Assembly (NCBI GenBank): GCA_030141605.1
Contig: JAQGDQ010000788.1
Location: 37,501-62,500, forward strand
Origin: Tubiluchus corallicola
Taxonomy: Eukaryota > Priapulida > Priapulimorpha > Priapulimorphida > Tubiluchidae
Direction: 5' to 3'
DNA: 25,000 bases
This document shows positions 9,965 through 19,860 of this stretch, in pieces; position 1 is the stretch's first letter, and each line of letters begins with the position of its first letter. The notes beneath the pieces are model-generated. The model saw nothing but the letters and a program-made list of their open reading frames with translations. It had not been told where the DNA came from and searched no databases. The translations under genes were made by a program, and so were the position numbers.

Positions 9965-9999
9965 GTGTCGTGTCGCGTCGTGTCGTGTCGTGTCGTGTC
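9965..9999 (+). repeat. (GTGTC)7 microsatellite
   Basis: Seven GTGTC units, the third altered to GCGTC. This is a short simple repeat between AT-rich flanks. Confidence 0.95.
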
Positions 10000-10494
10000 C
10001 AATCAACGATTATTACTGTAACCATAACAGTGTAATACAGTGCATTACGACAACATTTGTTAAAAATCGCTGGCTTTATTTTGATCTAATTATTACCCAT
10101 GAATAGCTTGTCTTGAATGGTGGCCAAGATAAATGAAATTAGTCTACTTGATGACGTCACGATGACGAATATATCATACATTTCAGTGTTAATTAGCTAA
10201 TTGCATTGCTCTGCTTCGTGTAGGCTGTTAAATATTTATGATTATAACATCAATGTTGAATTGAACTGACAGTAGCAGTCGCGTGCACCATCCCATGACG
10301 TCACAAGAATTTCGTCACGTGATTACTTTTCACCTTGTAACCTGAAAAATTTGGACAAGTACGTTTGCCCGGTGCATTAATATCGGTTAGAACTATTAGG
10401 TTGCGACCCTAAAGGACAAGAAAGCACTCTTCATCAATAAAACTTGAAAAAATTCGTTTTTAAATTTTATGTCACTTACACGCTGTCCTATGCA
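10000..10494. other. Non-genic stretch with CRE and E-box motifs
   Basis: Two perfect TGACGTCA palindromes (10152-10159 and 10296-10303) and a CACGTG (10316-10321) lie within 170 bases. In animals these are binding-site types for CREB/ATF and bHLH proteins. No TATA box, adjacent exon or conserved frame accompanies them. They could be a regulatory patch or part of a repeat, since TGACGTCA also occurs at 13566 and 18848. Confidence 0.3.
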
Positions 10495-10697
10495 TCGTGA
10501 ATTCCCGCGACGGCCGTTAAGCGCAGCCATTTTAACAGCAAATCGTTTGAAATAAGTTTAGATAACATTACGCAAAATTTGAAAAAATGATCACAGCATT
10601 CGCAGCGCACTCTTCACTAACTAAGCAAAAGTTTAAATTACTTTATTTGTCAATAAGGTTAAAAATAGTTTTTGGTGAATCAGAGTTGCATGCCGGG
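10495..10697 (-). repeat. Dispersed repeat family A, copy 3 (inverted)
   Basis: Read on the minus strand from 10697, the sequence runs CCGGCATGCAACTCTGATTC, ACCAAAAACTATTTTTA, then ACTTTTGCTTAGTTAG, GCGCTGCGAATGCTGTGATC, TTTTTTCAAATTTTGCG, AATGTTATCTAAACTT and GCTTAACGGCCGTCGCGGG. It aligns with 2806-3000 and, in part, 885-1012. Here there is only one GATTCACCAA, so this copy probably shows the state before the minisatellite expanded. Confidence 0.8.
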
Positions 10698-10765
10698 AAG
10701 GTAAATCAGTGACATTTCACCTGTTGGCGCGAACATTTTAAATGATTAAGAATTTTCTTTATGCA

Positions 10766-11055
10766 ATACAATACCATACCATACCATACCATACCATACC
10801 ATACCATACCATACCATACCATACCATACCATACCATACCATACCATACCATACCATACCATACAATACAATACAATACAATACAATACAATACAATACA
10901 ATACAATACAATACAATACAATACAATACAATACAATACAATACAATACAATACAATACAATACAATACAATACAATACAATACAATACAATACAATACA
11001 ATACAATACAATACAATACAACACAACACAACACAACACAACACAATACAATACC
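10766..11055 (+). repeat. Pentanucleotide array with sharp zones: ATACC, ATACA, ACACA
   Basis: Eighteen ATACC units (10771-10860) change abruptly to thirty-two ATACA units (10861-11020), then five ACACA units (11021-11045), one ATACA and one ATACC. Each zone is internally perfect. Frames on both strands (YHTIP, YCIVL and similar) are artefacts. Confidence 0.98.
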
Positions 11056-11109
11056 TTTATTTAACATCCGTTTTCAGAAAATAAATCATTAGCCTACAGG
11101 TTGTTTTCA

Positions 11110-11169
11110 CATAATATTAAAAACAACGACATAATATTAAAAACAAAGACATAATATTAAAAACAAAGA
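11110..11169 (+). repeat. 20-bp tandem repeat, three copies
   Basis: CATAATATTAAAAACAACGA followed by two copies with AAAGA in place of AACGA. It lies just after the pentanucleotide array. A CACT-rich stretch (CACTCACTCACTCATTCACT) follows at 11275-11330. Confidence 0.9.
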
Positions 11170-11819
11170 AAGTTGTTTACAAATAATATAACATAAAATA
11201 CCGTACACGCATCACCACTTACACTCGCGGGTTTAAGCACATACTACATTTCTCACTCACCGGAATTCACACGTCCACTCCACACTCACTCACTCATTCA
11301 CTCTCACCCACCCCATTCACTCTACGCAAAATTTACACCTGTTACAATTACACGAAGGTGGTTTCTAGATAAGACTTGAAACTTTCTAAAACATTACAAA
11401 CAGTTTAGGAACCAATGCTAAAGTTTGGCACCCTTATAGTGAATTTAGTCTATAACATGTGATTCTACAATGACTCATTTCAAATAAATTTTACCGTCTG
11501 AGGTTTTAGGAGGAAGTTCTCACTTTGATAAGATCCCACATAAAAGGAGGCGCTATCTTATTTATAACTTTAAAAACTAAAAGATAATTGCTTATTTCTT
11601 GCAACAGCAGCCTAGACAAATCTGCCCGTTCAAACAGTGATTCATAGTTAGAAATTTAATCATTGCAATCTTTCCCAATTATATAAATCTTTCAAGCAGG
11701 TAAAGGTAATGCAAGGTAACATAACTTTGTGCGGAAAGTTACTTAAAAATTGCCTTTTCTTCCCCTTTTAAAAAGTTATGATATATACATGTTTAAATCT
11801 ACTTTGGTACCGTATATAT
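11170..11819. other. AT-rich spacer, no gene seen
   Basis: Apart from the CACTC-rich patch at 11270-11330, I see no repeat, exon-like segment or RNA gene. The sequence is ordinary AT-rich DNA. Confidence 0.5.
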
Positions 11820-12470
11820 ATTTTATATATTAATTCTTTATTTGTCATTAAAATGGTTCACTCATTATAATAAAATTGAGTAAGCCTCAGCGTAATGTTA
11901 AAATAACAACACTGTTCAAGACAAATGCGTCCAGTGCTGACTAAAAAAACTAAAGTGCAAAACTAAGGCCTAATTATATACAATAAATGAACATATTTAC
12001 AAGCACCATATTAAAATATTTTTACAAAACAATATTACAAAAGCACATTAAATTTTACATGACATATTTTACACTATATATACATTTGACATGACACAAT
12101 TAACAGAAACATGCTTTACATTACATAAATTTCACTCATTACATTTACACTATTTATACATTTGACATTAAAAAACTAACATAACACGTATTACATTACA
12201 TAATTTTTTTAAAAAATTTCATTTTTAATCGTTTTATGGAGTCAGGGGCGAGGGTAGATAAAAGTTGAGTCTGAAAGTGTAATTAGTATCTGATGCACAA
12301 TGTGGAAGTTGAAAAAAGTTATATTGATATTCTTTTAATTTCTTTTTAAAGTGGTGGAGAGATTCTATTTGTTTTATTTCACTGGGTAGTAAGTTCCATA
12401 AATGTATGGCCTGTTTTGATATAGAGCTATACCACTCTCCGGGTAACATGCTACAGTACACACTACACAC
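11820..12470 (-). mobile_element. 5'-truncated LINE: C-terminal ORF2 end and long 3' UTR
   Basis: On the minus strand a frame ending at 12234 contains SISKQAIHLWNLLPSEIKQI followed by ESLHHFKKKLKEY. This is the W-N-x-L-P-x-x-I-K...SL..FKKKLK.Y block that closes many CR1/L2/jockey-type ORF2 proteins (established family feature, matched by eye). About 50 codons of recognisable protein remain. The following ~400 bases are AT-rich and include a 76-bp direct duplication (12071-12146 and 12147-12215, sharing TATACATTTGACAT). AATAAA on the minus strand at 11842-11837 precedes an AT dinucleotide-rich tail. Endonuclease and polymerase regions are absent. Confidence 0.75.
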
Positions 12471-12474
12471 ACAG

Positions 12475-12884
12475 ACACACGTTAGCTAATTCATCTAAAA
12501 CCTAATCACCAGAACGAATTATTTCTCTGTGTTCATGCAACACAACTACTCGCCAAAGCTCTCAGGGGTGCAGTGGTGTTTAATAATTAACAGGATTCTC
12601 CCCTTGAAAACTACTCGGAATTATAACACATAAAATGACGCTGTTCAAAAGCTTTGTAGAGTTTGTGCATCCAATACACGGCGGCGACTTTTCTCATTCA
12701 TGTTTAAGAGCATTAAAATACGTTATACTGGTGATTTTCATACTAGATGAGGTCATCAATTCTTGCTTAATACTTTTGTACAAGAAAAAATTTTGTTACG
12801 CCTATCGCATGTTTTTAGATGAACGTAATAGTAATGTAGTAAGGATGATGGAAAGATAATGGAGATAGAATCAGTAACACTTAT
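12475..12884. other. Unassigned stretch
   Basis: A plus-strand frame (12635-12859, 74 codons) has no recognised motif and AT-driven composition (many Ile, Leu, Phe, Lys). Nothing else was seen. Confidence 0.4.
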
Positions 12885-13300
12885 GCTATTGTTAATCTTA
12901 AATTAATGTTAATGCTAATGTTAATTATAGTGTTGATGTTAAATTAATGTTAAATCAATGTTAATGTTAAATTAATGTTAAATTAATGTTAATGTTAATT
13001 GTAATGTTAATATTAATTTTAATGTTAAATTAATGTTAAATCAATGTTAATGTTAATTGTAATGTTAAATTAATGTTAAATCAATGTTAATGTTAATTGT
13101 AATGTTAATGTTAATTTTAAACTTAAATTAATGTTAAATCAATGTTAATGTTAATTGTAATGTTAAATTAATGTTAAATCAATGTTAATGTTAATTTTAA
13201 ACTTAAATTAATGTTAATGATATTGTTAATATTAATGTTAAATTAATATTAATGCTAATATTAAAGATAAATTAATCTTAATGCTAACGTTAATGCTTAT
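12885..13300 (+). repeat. Degenerate TTAATG/TTAAAT hexamer array with longer-period structure
   Basis: Hexamers of the type AATGTT, AAATTA, AAATCA and ATTGTA alternate in recurring phrases. The phrase AATTAATGTTAAATCAATGT followed by TAATGTTAATTGTAATG appears at least three times between 12985 and 13160, with spacing of several hexamers. Degeneration increases toward 13430, where GCTAA, CTTAA and GGTAA variants appear. Confidence 0.9.
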
Positions 13301-14049
13301 GTTTGTAATGATAATTGCAATTGAATTACAGCAGTAATAAGTTTGGTATCGTAATGTTAACAACGGTAATATTAACGGTAATGCTAAAGGACAATTTGGA
13401 CACCAAGTTTTACGCTGCACATTAACATTAATATTTCAAATGGTACAACATAAATCTTAATTAAAGGTAATTTATGTGTTTTCCATCACACTTTCAATTT
13501 ACCTGCCTATTTTTTTAGTTTATTATTATCACATTCAGTGCAATATAATGACATTAAGCACACAGTGACGTCAAAATTATTACGTCATACTGTATTAAAT
13601 TATTATTTTTCATACACTATCGTTATCATAAACGAATAATTGTACTGCAGTGGGCTAGAGAAGCAAAGGCTTGTATAAGCCCACTGCCATGTGAACCTGA
13701 TAAAAAAAGAATGGATGAGTGAACAAAAAAAAAGAACTGGGAGAAAGGTTAGATCACACAGGAAGGGTAGAAGGATGTGTTAGTGGAAATGGTAGGAAGA
13801 AAGATAATAGATTGCGAATAAACAAACCTGTATCAACTTTTATGACCTCCTCATCAATCTTACATTCATTACATAATAATTGATCAATGTACATACGTGC
13901 ATTTTAAAGTTAAAGAAAAGTACAAGTTGTGATGGGTTTATTTTAAATCTATCACTTAAACTTAGAAAAAAATGACAGAGAAACTTGCAAAAACTGTCTG
14001 TATTCCATAAAATTCATTTTTACTGCAGCTGTATGGATATTTTCAAGTG
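13301..14049. other. AT-rich stretch with a hairpin
   Basis: Residual hexamer-like text ends near 13435. A TGACGTCA lies at 13566-13573. A 10-bp perfect inverted repeat GCAGTGGGCT (13647-13656 and 13678-13687, loop 21) is followed by CATGTGAACCTG, an A-run and GAATGGATGAGTGAAC. That layout resembles the 3' end of a short retroelement, but no protein or RNA-polymerase-III box was recognised. Confidence 0.35.
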
Positions 14050-14051
14050 CT

Positions 14052-14388
14052 GTGGTAACCGCCATTCACTAGAAAATTATGACGTAACTGGTGGACTTCG
14101 TGACTTTTCGTAAGTGGATCGTGTTTCCATAAGCGCGCGCTGCTTATGTTAATTCAAGCTTACCTAAAGTTCGTGCAAAAATATCACATAATTAGCTATC
14201 TATTTTTTGCAAAATAAAACTTTTGACGGATGCTGATTGCTTTTCTTGAATGACATCATTGGTGGAAGAATGATGAGCGTTCAAAACGGTGAGCGCTCAA
14301 GCATGAAGTGATCGCGACTTTAAAGTGATTTCACTAATTACACGAGGCGTTTATTGCAGTTTTATTTCTAAATACTGCTAACATTTTT
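14052..14388 (+). repeat. Dispersed repeat family B, copy 1
   Basis: This aligns in the same orientation with 21752-22087. Shared blocks are AAAATTATGACGTAACTGGT, GGACTT.GTGA.TTTTCGTAA, GCTGCTTA, TTC.TGCAAAAATAT, TGACCGTTCAAAA-like GCGTTCAAAACGG, GAGCGC.CAAGC.T, ATCGCGACTT and TT.ACTAA. Identity is moderate with several indels, so both are old copies. No coding frame is conserved between them, so it is probably a non-autonomous element of unknown class. Confidence 0.8.
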
Positions 14389-14768
14389 CGCGAACACTGA
14401 AATAAGCGTAAATTTTCAGAAGACTTTACCCTTCCTTTATGCAAATATACCCAATAAATATTTCAGCGACTAGCCGCTACCAAGCTGATATTTTCTCGCG
14501 GTCTTATGCAAGTTTATATTATTTTTAATTGGTATTTAATTAGAGTTTCGCATTTTTTTCTACTTTGCTAGGCAATTTTAACTTTCACATAAGCTGGGCC
14601 ATAATTGCCGGATCTGCGCCGACAGATTTTATCGTATAACAAGCAGAAAAGTAGAGAAATTGCATTGTAGAAAGGGATAAACGACTTACAGCTATTCTGA
14701 TGGATGACTGTGTCGACACAATCAACCAGCCGAGCCGACGTAATCACTTAATGTATCACCTACTGGAT
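14389..14768. other. AT-rich spacer
   Basis: No repeat, gene or RNA is recognised. The sequence is ordinary AT-rich DNA with one TGCGCCGACAG patch. Confidence 0.4.
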
Positions 14769-15134
14769 TCAATACACGATAAACCCTGGCGGTGACATAA
14801 TGCTGCCTTGTCTAACCACCCTAGTGCATGCATGGTTACGCGATAATGGTTTAACTAATTCAATCATATATACAGCATTCACCACAATAATACTCTTATA
14901 AAAGCGGTTGATCGACATGATGATAGCTGCTTCAATATCTAAGCAGAGTGTTTCACTGTATAATTCATTTAAAAAAGGACGTTTTTTTATTTCACCATAA
15001 CAGCAGGTCGTTATTAGTTTTTGATGTTTTGGATGAGTTTGCATGAATGGTAAAACTTGGCTGAACGAATTCACTAACTTCAAAGTAAAATAATTGGTAA
15101 GTTTATCAGGCAATTTTGCCCTTATGCTTGCCAA
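14769..15134 (-). pseudogene. Probable reverse-transcriptase scrap of a non-LTR retrotransposon
   Basis: A 121-codon minus-strand frame ends with CTRVVRQGSIMSPPGFIVY. The V-R-Q-G-S-I-M-S-P block followed by F and Y matches the conserved palm-subdomain motif of LINE reverse transcriptases (usually GVRQGS.LSP.LF..Y). The frame stops soon after, before the catalytic YADD-type motif, which is not seen nearby, so the piece is broken. The first ~80 residues do not resemble the polymerase and may be unrelated sequence. The call rests on the one motif. Confidence 0.45.
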
Positions 15135-15192
15135 ACCATCTAAGAAATCAAAAAATAATTATGACTACCGCAATTTAATTGTTTATTGCGTA

Positions 15193-15243
15193 TTTGTTTT
15201 TGTTTGCTTGTTTGTTTCTTGTTTGTTTGCTTGTTTGTTTCCT
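15193..15243 (+). repeat. (GTTT)n/(GCTT)n low-complexity tract
   Basis: GTTT and GCTT tetramers alternate for about 50 bases, similar in type to the tract at 5437. Confidence 0.85.
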
Positions 15244-15848
15244 TTGTTGGCTATTTGATTAATACTTAGACCATCTGTGCGTCAGCCAAGATTGGTTTTT
15301 CGGTTAATCGGTCAGTCCGTTTACCTGTTTGTTTGTTTTCTATTGATAAACGATCGAAAACGCCCATTCCATTTTAGTAATTCAAAACTAAATTGTAAGA
15401 TGCAGCAACCTATTTTAAGAAAACAAATGTATCGCGGAATCTATTCAAATGTGCTAACTTATATAAGTTATAAAAGTTATATTTATTTATTTCCACTCTG
15501 CATCTAACAGTTATAATAAAAATACAGATAAGTTCACTGAAGTAAATATAAATATAAGTGCAACATTATCCAGAAATTACAAAAGAGATTCTTATGCAGC
15601 ATATACATGTGCAAATTACATTACAGAATGATGCATACAGTTTGAGCCTAAAAGCATAGCTTGACAGGCCAAACTGTACGTGGAAATCTTAAAGAAGTGA
15701 TTAATAATTGAAATAATAATAATATATACATAAATGTGGGGCGGGGAAGTGAATGAAAGATGAAATGGAGCGAGAACTAAGAAAAACTGTGATCATGATT
15801 ATAAAGTGTTATGTGTGATATGTTTGTATAATATGTTGCTCTGTTGTA
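15244..15848. other. Unassigned AT-rich stretch
   Basis: A 76-codon plus-strand frame (15277-15507) shows no recognisable motif. No other structure was seen before the 35-bp array. Confidence 0.4.
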
Positions 15849-16936
15849 TATATGTGTTTTTGTGCTTCAACCATTATACCACATATACGTGTTTTTGTGC
15901 TTCAACCATTATACCACATATACGTGTTTTTGTGCTTCAACCATTATACCACATATACGTGTTTTGTGCCTCAACCATTATACCACATATATGTGTTTTT
16001 GTGCTTGAACCATTATACCACATATATGTGTTTTTGTGCTTGAACCATTATACCACACATATGTGTTTTGTGCTTGAACCATTATACCACATATATGTGT
16101 TTTGTGTTTGAACCATTATACCACATATATGTGTTTTTGTGCTTGAACCATTATACCACATATACGTGTTTTTGTGCTTGAACCATTACACCACACATAT
16201 GTGTTTTTGTGCTTGAACCATTATACCACATATACGTGTTTTTGTGCTTGAACCATTATACCACACATATGTGTTTTGTGCTTGAACCATTATACCACAT
16301 ATATGTGTTTTTGTGCTTGAACCATTATACCACATATATGTGTTTTTGTGCTTGAACCATTACACCACACATATGTGTTTTGTGCTTGAACCATTATACC
16401 ACATATATGTGTTTTTGTGCTTGAACCATTATACCACATATATGTGTTTTTGTGCTTGAACCATTATACCACATATATGTGTTTTTGTGCTTGAACCATT
16501 ATACCACATATATGTGTTTTTGTGCTTGAACCATTATACCTCATATATGTGTTTTGTGCTTGAACCATTATACCACACATATGTGTTTTTGTGCTTGAAC
16601 CATTATACCACACATATGTGTTTTTGTGCTTGAACCATTATACCTCATATATGTGTTTTGTGCTTGAACCATTATACCACACATATGTGTTTTTGTGCTT
16701 GAACCATTATACCACACATATGTGTTTTGTGCTTGAACCATTATACCACACATATGTGTTTTGTGCTTGAACCATTATACCACATATATGTGTTTTTGTG
16801 CTTGAACCATTATACCACATATATGTGTTTTTGTGCTTGAACCATTATACCACATATATGTGTTTTTGTGCTTGAACCATTATACCACACATATGTGTTT
16901 TTGTGCTTGAACCATTACACCACACATATGTGTTTT
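15849..16936 (+). repeat. 33-36 bp minisatellite with a palindrome in each unit, about 31 copies
   Basis: The unit is TGTGTTTTTGTGCTTGAACC followed by ATTATACCACATATA. At every unit junction lies a palindrome or near-palindrome in three forms: CACATATATGTG, ACACATATGTGT and CACATATACGTG. A T-run of four or five gives the length variants. The leftmost four units carry CTTCAACC or CCTCAACC where the rest have CTTGAACC, so the left edge is oldest or escaped homogenisation. Open frames across it are artefacts. Confidence 0.96.
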
Positions 16937-17667
16937 CTTTGTTTCGATGTAGAATGTTTCTTTAAAGACTAGTTTTTATTTGTCTCTTCTAATTTCTGCT
17001 TAATGGGTCAACAAATAAATTAGAATCTTCTGATCTTTCACCGTCCCTCTCGCCATTTTATTCAAGCCGCCTTTCTTTACAACTATAATTACTGCCTTAG
17101 ACAAACGGAACAGTAAAGCAGCCAGATTGAAAAAAAATTATATCTCTTGGAAGCAGAAAAAGTACGTAATGTAATGTAAGTTTGTGCTCAGATTAATTTT
17201 TTCCACGACTGCCTGACTTAGAAAGATTAAGATGTTTCAAAATTACCTAAAGATGTGCTCTTCCTTCTATAAAATCGCAAAGAACCCCTTTTTCTTGACT
17301 CACAAATCTTGGCTATCAGCAAGATTACTTCGTATACAGACCTGTCCCTAGCGGATCGCTGCGTTATTTCAACGTGCTCTCGATTAAATCTTAGTAATAT
17401 TACACAGATCAGACGAATTGAATTTAATCTTAATCTTCTTATAACGAAGTCAGTCCCGGATAAACGGGGTTCGATTTTTCCTCTCAAAATTAATGCAAAA
17501 TGTAACAACGTTTGCGATTGACAAAAGTAGAAAATTTTTTTTGGTTGTACAGTATAAAAATAATGGGATTCGCTCTTTCACCATTTTCCTTTTAATTCTT
17601 CAAAGACTTTAGCAAGTGGGCTTATGTTATAGGCTAGTATAGGTAGCAACCTGTGGCCATCCAAGCT
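16937..17667. other. No gene recognised
   Basis: Around 17227-17521 both strands are open (93 codons minus, 70 codons plus), and base composition is more even than in the flanks. Neither translation contains a motif I recognise, and no convincing splice sites frame it. It could be a decayed element. Confidence 0.35.
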
Positions 17668-17695
17668 GGGGGGGTGGGGGTGGGTGGTGATGGGG
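17668..17695 (+). other. Potential G-quadruplex-forming G-run cluster
   Basis: G-runs of 7, 5, 3 and 4 are separated by loops of 1, 1 and 7 bases on the plus strand, which fits the usual G3+N1-7 rule. Such a run is conspicuous in AT-rich DNA. Its function is unknown. Confidence 0.7.
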
Positions 17696-18758
17696 CTCAA
17701 GCTTTGCTAACATTTGGCAAAAATCCATTTTTTTCTCCACTTGGGTTGAAATATGCGGTAATTTTACCAGCAATAAACAGCAAAATACTGGTATTTCTCG
17801 CAGAATATTTTTATTGACAAACAAAAAATAGTTATTCTAGTTTGTTTAAAAAATTTCAGTAAATTTACTTCAAGTTGCGTAAATGTTGTTAAAATGTATG
17901 ACGAGCGAAAAATATTGAGCGCTGGTGTGGGCGAGGTAGAGGGTGTTTTCCATGTGAGGGAGGGACAGAATTTCTTTAGGTCATAACGCGTCACTGCACG
18001 TCACGAGTACTAATTATAAAGGCGAAATTAATTACTAAATTTTATCTGTTTAACCATGAATGTCAGATTTAGGTTGCTCAAATTTTGTGCAAATAAATTC
18101 GTACAGATGTCACTTATTGTGTAGTGTGAAATTATTACACTTAGGGTGAATATCATTCTAGTGTAGGCCTATTTGTATAATTTGTTACTTTAAATTATCT
18201 AACAGCCACTAAATAAGTCTGTGAACAAAACGACTATCTGAAAATACGATAATCCGAAAATATGGGGGTTGATCATAATTTGAACAAAATTTTATTATAA
18301 AAAGTCCTTTATAAAAATAATAATAGAATTAATTGTTGCCTAAAACTTCTTGTGTTTCATAATTACGTTGAAGCAGTTTACCAGACAAATTCGGAAGTTC
18401 ATATCTTCGTTGGTTGAACACTAAAATATTAAAGTAAATAGTTTTGAAGAATCTCCAAGAGAGAGAGGAGGTTACTGACATTGCTAAGACAGCGCTCTTT
18501 TCCGTTTTGTTTCTGATTTTGCTTTTTATTAGTTTCATTTTCAAATAAGTTTATTAAAAAAACTTTATTCTGAAATTCACCTGTTCCGTCACGACAAATG
18601 AAGCCTTCAGTTTACCCACTTTTCTTAGTCTTACTAGATTACAATCCGTAATTATTTTACAAAATCTCTCGCAGAACCCGGAATAAATATCGTAGCGCCA
18701 TATTATATAACATTTTGTTCATAACATAAGAGAAATTGTAGGGTCAATTTGCCGACTT
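17696..18758. other. Non-genic AT-rich stretch
   Basis: Minus-strand frames of 65-76 codons (17627-17994, 18329-18544) show no recognisable domains. A pyrimidine tract on the minus strand near 18460 (CCTCTCTCTCTTGGAG) resembles a splice acceptor, but the following sequence does not continue the frame of the exon at 19855-20051. No exon is called. Confidence 0.4.
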
Positions 18759-19082
18759 ACCCCCAAAAAGTGCAAGAAAACGTTTTTTTATATCATTTGC
18801 TGCAGTGAATAACATATCCAAATTAGGCCGAAATTAGGGCCTAATTGTGACGTCAAAAAAGATGGCCGCCATTTGAGCAAATCAGAATAATGAAAAAATG
18901 TGCATTTTGACTCAAAAACTTTAAACTTTGCATAGTGCTAGAGCTTATTAAGGTGATTAATTTTGATTATTTAGTCAATCGGAATTCGGCCGAAATTTTC
19001 AATATAATCAACTACGTGGCTGTTATTAGCTTATAAGGGCTATATTTTAGCTACCTAACGCTTTCTTGCATTTGGGGGGGGT
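18759..19082. mobile_element. Short element with C/G-run terminal inverted repeats (~324 bp)
   Basis: The left end ACCCCCAAAAAGTGCAAGAA and the inverted right end ACCCCCCCCAAATGCAAGAA continue to AACGTT and AGCGTT, 21 matches over 26 positions. The interior carries AATTAGG.C..AATTAGGGCC and TGTGACGTCA followed by AGATGGCCGCCATTTG, and has no coding frame. No clear target-site duplication was found, which weakens the case. It is best read as a non-autonomous DNA transposon remnant. Confidence 0.55.
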
Positions 19083-19227
19083 GGTAGGGCTATTATTTCC
19101 AATTTATTGACCTTAGTAAAAGTAAAAATTGCGCGCGAACACTTTCAGATTGCACTTGCTAAACACAAAACAACAAATTCAAGTTCTAAAAACATAACCT
19201 TTGTCACTGGAATATAAATTCAGTAAA

Positions 19228-19860
19228 ATTCATGAATAGTTTTTCATTGTTTATCAACAAGTCAATGGGAAACAGACGCTGTCTTACCTTGTAACATAAT
19301 TCATGAATAGTTTTTCATTGCTTATCAACAAGTCAAAGGAAACAGACGCTGTCTTACCTTGTAACATAATTCATGAATAGTTTTTCATTGTTTATCAACA
19401 AGTCAAAGGAAATCAGACGCTGTCTTACCTTGTAACATAATTCATGAATAGTTTTTCATTGTTTATCAACAAGTCAAAGGAAATCAGACGCTGTCTTACC
19501 TTGTAACATAATTCATGAATAGTTTTTCATTGTTTATCAACAAGTCAAAGGAAATCAGACGCTGTCTTACCTTGTAACATAATTCATGAATAGTTTTTCA
19601 TTGTTTATCAACAAGTCAATGGGAAACAGACGCTGTCTTACTTGTAACATAATTCATGAATAGTTTTTCATTGTTTATCAACAAGTCAATGGGAAACAGA
19701 CGCTGTCTTACTTGTAACATAATTCATGAATAGTTTTTCATTGTTTATCAACAAGTCAATGGGAAATCAGACGCTGTCTTACCTTGTAACATAATTCATG
19801 AATAGTTTTTCATTGTTTATCAACAAGTCAATGGGAAATCAGACGCTGTCTTACCTTGTA
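19228..19860 (-). repeat. 70-71 bp minisatellite of nine copies carrying a 5' splice site in each unit
   Basis: Units begin (TCATGAATAG) at 19230, 19301, 19371, 19442, 19513, 19584, 19654, 19724 and 19796. On the minus strand each contains ATGTTACAAGGTAAGACAGC, the same sequence as the exon-intron junction of the neighbouring exon (19855). Seven copies keep ACAAGGTAAG; the copies starting at 19584 and 19654 have lost one G (ACAAGTAAG) but still resemble a donor. Copy identity is high, and CATTGCTTATC, GTCAAAGG and GAAAC/GAAATC variants mark single units. The array therefore lies in the first intron and its last unit overlaps the exon end. Confidence 0.9.

Noticed and set aside
10706-11092. 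Five overlapping ~100-codon frames of YHTIP/YCIVL type
   Set aside because: Translation of a pentanucleotide microsatellite on both strands.
12635-12859. 74-codon plus-strand frame
   Set aside because: Composition follows the AT-rich background, with no domain recognised.
12885-13300. Telomere-like hexamer repeat
   Set aside because: TTAATG/TTAAAT does not match TTAGGG or other known telomeric hexamers, and the units are degenerate and mixed.
15849-16936. CRISPR-like array of regularly spaced repeats
   Set aside because: Units are contiguous, with no unique spacers between them, and the DNA is eukaryotic in character. The same applies to the other arrays.
17227-17521. Overlapping 93-codon minus and 70-codon plus frames
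   Set aside because: No recognisable motif on either strand and no supporting splice or start signals.
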